Shown here in pieces: positions 56,417 through 64,000 of a DNA stretch of 64,000 nt; the stretch's first letter is position 1; every line of letters starts with the position of its first letter. Source of the stretch: Hirudinaria manillensis (lineage: Eukaryota > Annelida > Clitellata > Hirudinida > Hirudinidae); NCBI GenBank assembly GCA_034509925.1, contig CM067526.1, positions 13,464,510 to 13,528,509 of the forward strand, in the 5' to 3' direction. Below the pieces are notes generated by a model that was not told the DNA's origin, searched no databases, and saw nothing but the letters and a program-made list of their open reading frames with translations. The translations under genes and the position numbers were made by a program.

Positions 56417-57712
56417 TGGTTCTGAAAGTGTTAGGATAATTGACTCTAGCTTAACAATTAAATGACAACTTGATTTTTGTTTAAAAGTTTGGGTGTTGTG
56501 ATATTTTATTAAATAATATTTTCTTTTTATTTTGAGGTTCATCTTAGCTTTCAAGAAATCCTACAAAATGCCTAAACATTTTTATTTATTTATTTTTTCT
56601 TAATCATTTAGTAATCAGTCAATACCAGTGCAATGAGATGTTTTACAGTGACACATTGAGATTACGACACTGAAGTTAATTGAATTCATAGAAGAGTGAG
56701 ATTAATTTTGCCATTGTCACCTACAAACAAGGCAATAAATCCTGGGGTAGAAAGTATATTAGAGACACATTTTAAATGCAATTAATAAGTTGTTTGTTTC
56801 ACTTTTAAGGCCAATGAATCGATCAAACAAAGCTACCATCTTATATCAGACTTAACGTTTTGCGGGCTTGATGACCTTTATAATTTTTACACGGTGATAT
56901 TGTGGGAATATTGGCTGAATCTTCCAATGTCGTTTAGGTGTCAAACACATTCTGAAATTCTGAAGGGCGTTGCTTATTCAATCGAAACCTGATTATTTTG
57001 GTCGCCAAAGTGGACCGTCATTTACTTTCTCAAATTAACTCTTGTTCAGTCAGGTGGTTAAGGCATTAACACAGTGAAATAAGAAATGCATTTCTTGCTG
57101 CTGATGCTTCGCCAAAGGGGGACATAATTATCAAAATTTGCAAGTGTTTTGTGATTGATATGATAACCAAACCGGTACCCGCTAATACTGATCTATTGTT
57201 TGGTAGCCTGGGGATTAGCGCTAAATCCCGCTGGTTGCGTATTCAAAGGCCAAGTACTTGATAGATTTTTAATCTCGATTTCCTCAGGTGACCCGTGGCG
57301 CCTGACCAGTGCACCAAACGTTTGGAGACTTGCTAACTTAGCAGGTTTCATTGGATAAATCTGCTTCTAACCAGCCAAATCTTGAGTTTCTTATTGTAAT
57401 CGTAATTCGCAATTTTCATTTAATTGGCTTCGTGCTGATATAACAGATTATTATGGGTAAAAGTTAAATAGTAAGCGCTGCGAGACACCTAATACTTGTC
57501 GGACGTGAAGCATACCTATCGGCATCAGTTGTAAACAAAGTTGTCGGGAAGTTTTTAAGGTGAGAGATTTGACTGTGGACTGAGTTGTCGACTGATTTGA
57601 GAGTAACGGATTCAGTGTCGTTTGTATTTAAGAGGCGGACTGTCTCGCAACTGTGCGATTTGTACGTTTTTCGTGGAGTTATTGGAGAAACAACATTTTC
57701 AATCGAGCAAAC
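56417..57712. other. GATAD1 3' UTR and USP promoter region
   Basis: AT-rich spacer with no gene recognised. A polyadenylation signal AATAAA at 56734-56739 is well placed for GATAD1. A block at about 57195-57260 resembles a decayed tRNA-like or SINE-like sequence but lacks two clean internal promoter boxes. The last 150 bp before the USP start are GC-richer and probably 5' untranslated. Confidence 0.5.
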
Positions 57713-59224
57713 ATGACCAACCAGAGGGAGAGAAAATTTAGCATTTTTGACGTCGGAAGAAAGAGCAGTCTCAATTCGGAGATGGAGGGTTTGGCGAAAC
57801 AGATGACAAACTTGGAAGTATCACTAGGACAGGTAAACAACAACAACGCCGAAGGCGAAGGTGATGTTGTGATGATTGGTGTCGACGGAAGCAGAGCTGC
57901 TGATGAAGCCATCACTTGTAAGTTTATCAGTTTGTTTCAATCACTCGAGATCCCTTGACTTCTGCCTAAAACCTTTGTCTTGGTCCCAAACAATGTGTGT
58001 TTGTTACTAAAATTGTTAAATGCAGTTTGTGTCTACCAAAAGTTAAAATTTGGCATTTTGTTTCGCAAGTTTTGAGTCTTAAGAGGTTACCAAGTTTGGT
58101 GCTTATTATCAATTGTTTTTGGATGGAAGCTTTAAAGTAAATTAACTTCATAAAAGTTAGTGACTAATATAAATTATATTAGAGTGTGGAAAATTACTGG
58201 CCCAAAATTCATTGTAAATTATGACCATATCCAGTAATTCTCATTTATTCATTTATAACTTTGAGTTGACATTGTTCTTCGTAATGGAGCTCATTAAAAT
58301 ACCTTCAATGAATTCAATTCTGACGAGAACCTGTCATTGTTAGGGAAGCCAGTGAAAATGACAATCAATGCCCTGTGTTTTAACAACAATGAATGTCAAT
58401 TTTTAATGAATTTTTAAGTCATTATAAATTAAATGATTTATTTATTTATTTATTTGTTTCAATATCCTTAACAAATGTTGATCGACGTGTGTCTTCTATC
58501 CAGGGTATTTGGAACACCTCCACAAGAAAGAGAACATGCTGATCATCGTTTATGCTGTTGAAATGCCTCCCTCCGTGTCCAGGGATGGTTGGTGTTACCT
58601 TCTTTTGCCACACCCGAGTCCCTACCCGGGACTTGAACTCTGTGCCTTTGTGCCTCGATTATTTACCAATCCATTGATTCCAATTAAGATGTACAATTAA
58701 GTTGTTCACCCCAGTGGATTCGGTCATTCATTTATTTTTGGAGATAAATTTTTATTTTATATTTTTAATTATTTAATAAATATATTTAATGATATATATA
58801 AATTTTTATTATAACATTTTATATTGTTATTTATTATATAAATAATATTTTATAGTCAGATATTTGTTAATTATTAAATCAGGCTGGGAATCTCAGATTC
58901 AGATTGGAAAAAAGAAACAGGAGGAGTTACAGGAGAGGTACATCAAGAAGTTCAGAGAGCTCGGGGTTAGTCAACCGTGAAAATTTGTCTTTTTCCAGAA
59001 TCTGACCGGAACCTTTTGATCGCTTTCTGCAGCTGACCGGGGAATTCCTCTCCGAGATGGAAAAACCTGGAGATCTGATAGTCTCCTCCGCCAGGAAGAA
59101 GAGGGTGACTTACATCGTCATGGCGTCGCGGGGCTTCACGCGCGGCCGCAAGGCGGTCGTCGGAACCGTCAGCGACTTCGTCATCCACAATGCCGAGTGC
59201 CCCGTCGTCATGGCGAGGACATGA
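57713..59224 (+). CDS. Universal stress protein (UspA family)
   Basis: Four coding exons, 57713-57917, 58504-58587, 58883-58965 and 59033-59224, encode 187 residues. A polar N-terminal extension of about 50 residues precedes the USP fold. Strand 1 and its loop read VVMIGVDGSRAADEAI (about 53-68), strand 2 LIIVYAVEMP. The ATP/phosphate loop region is SRGFTRGRKAVVGTVSDFVI, with the G-x9-G-T pattern of nucleotide-binding members, and the domain closes with CPVVMART. The usual single domain of about 140-160 residues is thus complete at the TGA (59222-59224). Animal USPs are cytosolic ATP-binding stress proteins of unclear detailed function, common in lophotrochozoans and cnidarians and absent from vertebrates. 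The stop is in a leaky context with a long in-frame continuation (see the next entry). Confidence 0.92.
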
Positions 59225-60265
59225 CTATCGGGGAGTGGGGGAGTCGGCAAGGGGGTCGCGACCCCCGACTCGCTCACTCGCAACGAGGGCCGTGCTTGCC
59301 ACGACGACGGGGACAGATGCGATTACTTGTCCGATGGAATGATCGATGATGATGATGATGATGATTGTGATGATGACTATGATGGTGATGACGACGACGA
59401 CGATGATGGTGACAATGATGATGATATTAAGATGTCTGCCAGAAGGGGTAGTGGAGACGGGATGGAAGCAATACCTGAGAAATGCCTCAAGGCATCAGAT
59501 TGTAATCAGACGAGTGCTAATAAAGAGGAGGAGGAGGACGACGACGACGATGGTTGTTTCATAGCCAAAGCAAAACTTCAACGTTTCCATGGCAGGCCGA
59601 ATGTCATCGAAGTCGACGGAAGTAATGTCAGAAACGATGATTCGAGATTAATTTCAGAATACTCGAAACAAAAAAACAGGGCCTGCAGGGGCATTGAGGC
59701 GTCCACCTTTGACCCCGAGAGAGGTCAACACAGGGTCAGCCAGCACATGCCTTTACATAAAATGAAGCTGAACTTTGAGAGAAAAGACTTTCCAGCTCCC
59801 TCGGATTCGAAAGGATTCCTCGCCAAACGTTCGACTTGCGGCAAAACGCTCGTCGCAACCAAGACGAGCTTGACCTTGTCGAGGGTCGATCGCACCGAGG
59901 TGGTTCACGTAGAGCAGACGATGGCCACGGATGAAGGGGACTACGAAAGTACGAGGAGGACGATCGTCAAGCACACCTCGGAGGAGACCGCGGTCCTGCC
60001 GGAACACTTCCAGCATTTCCAGAAAACCTTTCGAGAGTCGGACTTCATCTTCTTCGTCAGGCTGCTGCCCCTGCTCTTCCTCTGCTGGTTCTTCTCGTTT
60101 ACGTCCGGGATCGCTTCAGTGGACTTCAAAAAGTTCATCGTCGTGCTCGTCCTCCTCTTCCTCTTCTTCGTGAGGTCCTCGGTCTCCGGCTACGTCGAGA
60201 AAGCGACGCTACCCGGGGTCGACGCCTTGGACCCTCGAGACCTTTCCCTCGACCATCCAGATTAG
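59225..60265 (+). CDS. In-frame C-terminal extension of USP, possible readthrough product
   Basis: Directly after the USP stop the same frame is open for 346 codons up to a TAG at 60263-60265. The extension has a Gly/Ser-rich start, a GAT-repeat-derived acidic run (about 59339-59430), a polar basic middle, and two hydrophobic segments near the end (FIFFVRLLPLLFLCWFFSF and KKFIVVLVLLFLFFV, about 60043-60172). A 28-residue tail follows. Codon third positions are rich in C and G as in neighbouring exons, arguing that it is coding. It could be reached by UGA readthrough, giving a 534-residue membrane-anchored USP, or be a separate ORF starting at the ATG at 59339. No homologue is recognised. Confidence 0.5.
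   Translation, partial: LSGSGGVGKGVATPDSLTRNEGRACHDDGDRCDYLSDGMIDDDDDDDCDDDYDGDDDDDDDGDNDDDIKMSARRGSGDGMEAIPEKCLKASDCNQTSANKEEEEDDDDDGCFIAKAKLQRFHGRPNVIEVDGSNVRNDDSRLISEYSKQKNRACRGIEASTFDPERGQHRVSQHMPLHKMKLNFERKDFPAPSDSKGFLAKRSTCGKTLVATKTSLTLSRVDRTEVVHVEQTMATDEGDYESTRRTIVKHTSEETAVLPEHFQHFQKTFRESDFIFFVRLLPLLFLCWFFSFTSGIASVDFKKFIVVLVLLFLFFVRSSVSGYVEKATLPGVDALDPRDLSLDHPD
59241..59271 (+). promoter_or_regulatory. GC-rich hairpin 16 nt after the USP stop
   Basis: Stem GAGTC/GACTC (59241-59245 with 59267-59271), a one-sided GGCAA bulge, then GGGGGT/ACCCCC closing a CGCG loop (59251-59266, a perfect 16-nt palindrome). It lies inside the in-frame extension. Stem-loops at this distance can promote stop-codon readthrough; the alternative is a chance palindrome. 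Confidence 0.55.
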
Positions 60266-62762
60266 TTTCTTTCGTACCTCTGGGAATTTCCGCCCACGTC
60301 TCACCTTTGAATGGTTTTCCTTTTTAAATCTTGGTTTTTAAATTAGATTAAATCTTCCCCATTGTTTTGCCTGCCACCACCATTCACTACCATCTTGACG
60401 TTTAATGTTTAATGATTTTCATGCATCGATTGACCTGCTAAGAACGAAGAGGTGTGCAAAGATTGTGACTGAGATTTCGCTTGTTGCGAGAGATTTTGAT
60501 TTACGACGAGCAAATGTTTTTGTACCGAACGACGAATGAATTCTTTTTGATCCGCGTGACAATAGGCTCGGATAGGGTTCGATGCATTCCATCTTTTAAA
60601 TCGACTTTAACACCCAATTTTTGTTGGATTTCCGTTTAATTTTTAGATTTGTTTTTAAACTTTCACTAATCCAGCGGCCCGACATCTGCACTGGAAAATT
60701 GTTGATAGTCTTAATGCATGCTCTCGTCTGCTGTTCCATATTTCACATTTTGTAATTTTTAGACTTCATTATCCTGAATTTATCGAAAACAACGATTTAT
60801 TGATGACTTAAGCCAAAACCCACGCAACTCCAAAACTTAAGCCAAAACTCCACAGTAATCAAGTCTCTCTCAGTACGCATTTGGCGATGGTCTTATTGAT
60901 TGAAGATATGACGGAGTTAAAATAACATTTATAAATTTTAGCATCTCATGTGCAAGCCTTCACTGTTCAAAACAGAAGCAACACGTCCACCAACAAATCC
61001 TAAATTAATTAAATTTGACTATCATCGATGTTTATTTAGAAGCTATATCCTGAAATGTTAGATATTTTGAGTATGATATTTTATGAAATAACTGTTCCTA
61101 TTAGTTATTATTATCTATCAATATCTCTCTACACTCTAAATGAACAATTTTCACATCAGTAAACTGTAAAAAAAATAAGAGATTATAAATTCAACATTTT
61201 TACCAAATACGCACGACCATTAAAAACGAATTTAAAATCTTTTTAATTTAAAAAAACTCACACAAAGTAATTCTGGGATTGGAATGTCATAATTAAAATA
61301 GATATTACTCAGAATGAGGTATAACAGGTAATTGTTGGCCATGGTTGTATTTGTTTTATCTGTAATATACTCAACCAGATGGTTTAACATTTGGTGGGAT
61401 TTCCACTAAAAAGTTGTTATTTTGGTTATTTACGTTGAGAATAACTCAGGAATGTGTCAGATAATAACAGTTGTTATATATTCAATTCTTAAAATAATAA
61501 TTTTTATAATTGTGTAATGTGTAAAATGGAAGCTGACCAAATCAAAGATCAAAACTAAATCTTGAGTTTCCATAAACTTAAGTGGCAGATTAAGTAAAAA
61601 AAGATTATCAGCCAGCATATTAACAATAATAAATAAATAACTATAATATAATCAGAAATACCTTTAAATGTAATGCATAATTTGTAATCACACTGCAGAA
61701 TTTCCTATAAAAATCCATTGATAATTATTATCATTACTTTTAATTATTATTCAATATTTTAATAATTATGATCAAAAGAATTTCAATTGAAATTATACGT
61801 GTAAGGCAATGAATTACGTTATAAAGTCTGTCGACCACTGATGATTTTTGTTGATGAATTTAAATACGTGGCTGTGAAATAGAATTTTGAGGTTGTCATT
61901 AATCGAGATTTTGTGTGGAATTAAATATAATATATTAATGGAAAATTTGATTACTTTAACTCAAAGCAGTTTTAAAGATCATTACATAATAATTATAATG
62001 GGTAATGTAACAGCTCATGTTATGTAGTGTATACCATTATGTAGTTTAATCAAGATAGTAAATACTAAGTGTACCATTGATAATGAATGTAATTATAATT
62101 AATTAAACAAAATTATAATAGTATTGAAATTACTTTGCACATGTTATTGCACTCTTCTCATTATCTTTCCAAAAGTAACGTACGACGTTCAATATGTACT
62201 AAAAAGTTAAACTATTGTAAATTTTGAGTCTGGATTAAAATTAAATTGATTTTGCTTAAAATATAAATGAAAGTTTTCTAAATTCCGTTTAATATGTTCT
62301 TCAAACCATTTCTATTCTTAACCATTGCTTAGAATTGACAAGAGTTGGATCATTCTTGATGTGATGAAATACTACAATGATCTCAGTGACGTTAAACGCT
62401 TCAAAACCTTGCATATGTTCGACGAACGTTAACTTTGAATCTAAATCATATTGTGAGCCGACCTTCGAAAATAATTTACTAATTAAATATTACCGAGCAT
62501 TAAATCGAGATGAGAAACAAATAATAAAACATGTTGGGAAGAAATAACGGATCACAAATAACGAGCAAACCGTCCGCGCATATGTTCCGATGTCAGGGAC
62601 TCCTATTGACGTTCGGTCATCATAATCCCAGAAACCGAAATATTTAAGTTTCTTGGATTTTACACAGCTAAAGTCCCGGCTGAAACTCGCACTACTAAAT
62701 ATATAAGATTAATAAATGTCACTTTAATGCACGTAAATGAGATCAGTATTTAATGGGGATAG
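60266..62762. other. AT-rich intergenic region
   Basis: About 2.5 kb with no gene, array or RNA gene that I can support. The first few hundred bases are GC-richer and probably 3' untranslated sequence of the USP locus; the rest is uniformly AT-rich, unlike the microsatellite-laden left half of the window. Confidence 0.6.
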
Positions 62763-63704
62763 TTACGTTTGGCTTTCGAATCCAAAATTGGTCAGCGTGA
62801 ATGACTGTAGATGTGGAAGGCCTCTTAAGATGATATCAATATATTCGGGGGAACTCGTACCTTCAGTTCTCACTATGTTTAGAGACCTAAAGTATAAAAT
62901 AGAAAAGTCAGAAATAATCCACCAAGAATATAATTTAAACACCATCCTACGAACTACATGAAATAGTTCCTTACCTAAGGCCTTGCAATTCATTGAATTC
63001 TTCATCAAGGAGAAGACAGCTATTTCCTTCTACATCATACAAGGTAAAATTCGCTAATCTTCGCATCATTTTAAATGATTTGAAAATAACTATCCTCACA
63101 TAGTCTCTCAGAAAAATGTCTTTGGCATAAAAACGAAATTTATGGAATTCAATGGTTTCCAAGGTTTCCGAGCATGATTCAAAATCAATGTAGGCCATTT
63201 TATATGCATAAACGACTTCAAAGTTAATTGATAACTTTTTCAGACGGGGATATTTTACTGGCCTGTAATACCTTTGAAACGGTTCATTCTTCAATTCCAA
63301 TTCATTTGCCTCGCTACAAGTGTGTCATCGACATTTTAGAAAAGGATTATAAATAAATTTACATAAATAATGGTCTCACTTCTCATTAATTCCACTCTCG
63401 CACTTTCCGATGCAAAGAATTTCGAGACTGTTGGAATATTGAACTATGAGGGACATCAGTTTTGGAGGCAATTCGTGTATACGAAACGAAAATTCTTTGA
63501 TTTTCAAACGGGATTTCCTGATCTTCAACAAGTCTTCAACGTCGTAATGACCTTGGAAAAGATTGATGCGCACCCAGTTGAGAGAGTCTCGGTGGGCAAG
63601 ACATGGCTTAAGGAACTTAGAAGCTATTGGCCAATATATTTCATCTCCTTTCGATATTATATCTTCGAACAAAAATGGAGGTAATCGTATCCCTCTTTTT
63701 AAGA
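62763..63704 (-). CDS. Leucine-rich-repeat-like protein, partial (possible F-box/LRR)
   Basis: Three exons in transcription order, 63380-63704, 62975-63313 and 62763-62886, join in phase and end at TAA (62763-62765). Introns are short (66 and 88 bp). The first exon begins after an acceptor with a codon split, so an upstream exon is missing and the N-terminus is not assigned. Its start, LPPFLFEDIIS, resembles the opening of an F-box. Later stretches repeat an LRR-like rhythm: YPRLKKLSINF, LETIEFHKFRF, RRLANFTLYDV, LRSLNIVRT and LPHLQSFTLTNFGF. Such proteins often serve as substrate adaptors of SCF ubiquitin ligases, but that role is inference. The base composition is more AT-rich than other exons in the window, hinting at a fast-evolving or recently arrived family. 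Confidence 0.6.
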
Positions 63705-64000
63705 CTGCAGTAAGAATAATTTGGGAATGTTAACGAAATTAATGATAAAAGATTTTTTCCTAGAGCGAGATCTATCGTCATAAATTGTATTTATTATGTT
63801 GAAGCTCAAGGCATTCTCACTTTTTAAAATTATAATAATAAATAGTATTAATAGATAATTGGATGGTAACTGCGAAAACAATTTTACATTATCCCTTAAT
63901 ACACAGATGGAAAAACTTCGAGAAGGGCAAAATTCAGGTCCTAAACTCGAATTGTCTACTCCAGCAATTCCTATGATGATGATGACGATGACAAACGCCA
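63705..64000. other. Upstream flank of the LRR-like gene
   Basis: AT-rich sequence that should be intron upstream of the 63380-63704 exon. I could not place the missing first exon here. A short ATG run ends the window (63972-63992). Confidence 0.45.

Noticed and set aside
57195-57330. Block resembling a decayed tRNA-derived element
   Set aside because: Only fragments of internal promoter boxes; too diverged to support.

Overview
This window is animal nuclear DNA from an invertebrate. Genes are split by short to long GT-AG introns, exons are GC-rich against AT-rich introns and spacers, and there are very many microsatellites ((AAT)n, (ATG)n, (ATCC)n, (TTTA)n). Gene content (a universal stress protein, GT92 glycosyltransferase, TMEM208, EXOSC2, PPP1R14, ATF6, GATAD1, casein kinase 1 gamma) fits a bilaterian. 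An animal-type universal stress protein beside GATAD1 and an R4/Dong-like LINE points loosely to a lophotrochozoan such as an annelid, but the species cannot be fixed from the sequence. All exon joints given here were worked out by eye from splice signals, reading phase and family similarity; phases are consistent through every gene listed.

Layout, left to right. 363-4289 (+) encodes a type II membrane glycosyltransferase of family GT92. 8315-23674 (-) encodes a secreted protein of three EGF/laminin-G pairs in 13 coding exons. Its 9.3-kb third intron carries a nearly intact R4/Dong-type retrotransposon sitting inside an ATT microsatellite, plus a 0.6-kb TTTA array. 27741-31682 (-) encodes casein kinase 1 gamma, which lies head-to-head with TMEM208 (32615-34456, +). 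EXOSC2/RRP4 (35109-38283, +) follows. A PP1-inhibitor PPP1R14 gene (40603-43624, -) lies head-to-head with ATF6 (45423-53199, +). GATAD1 (54813-56416, +) and a universal stress protein (57713-59224, +) come next. The right edge holds a partial leucine-rich-repeat-like gene on the minus strand (62763-63704 and beyond).

The most unusual signal is at the end of the universal stress protein gene. The USP domain ends at a TGA followed by CTA, a known leaky context. A GC-rich hairpin begins 16 nt downstream, and the same frame then stays open for 346 more codons, encoding an acidic linker, a basic region and two hydrophobic segments. This looks like a programmed stop-codon readthrough that would make a membrane-anchored USP isoform, though a separate downstream ORF is possible. 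Secondary signals are an in-frame, stop-free acidic intron in ATF6 (exitron-like), a 23-bp minisatellite of forkhead-type cores in a PPP1R14 intron, a large acidic insertion inside the third laminin-G domain, and a GATAD1 zinc finger with an enlarged loop.

The genes are not an operon. They are mostly housekeeping or secretory-stress genes (TMEM208 for ER targeting, ATF6 for the unfolded protein response, EXOSC2 for RNA decay) that happen to be neighbours, with two divergent pairs that may share promoters.
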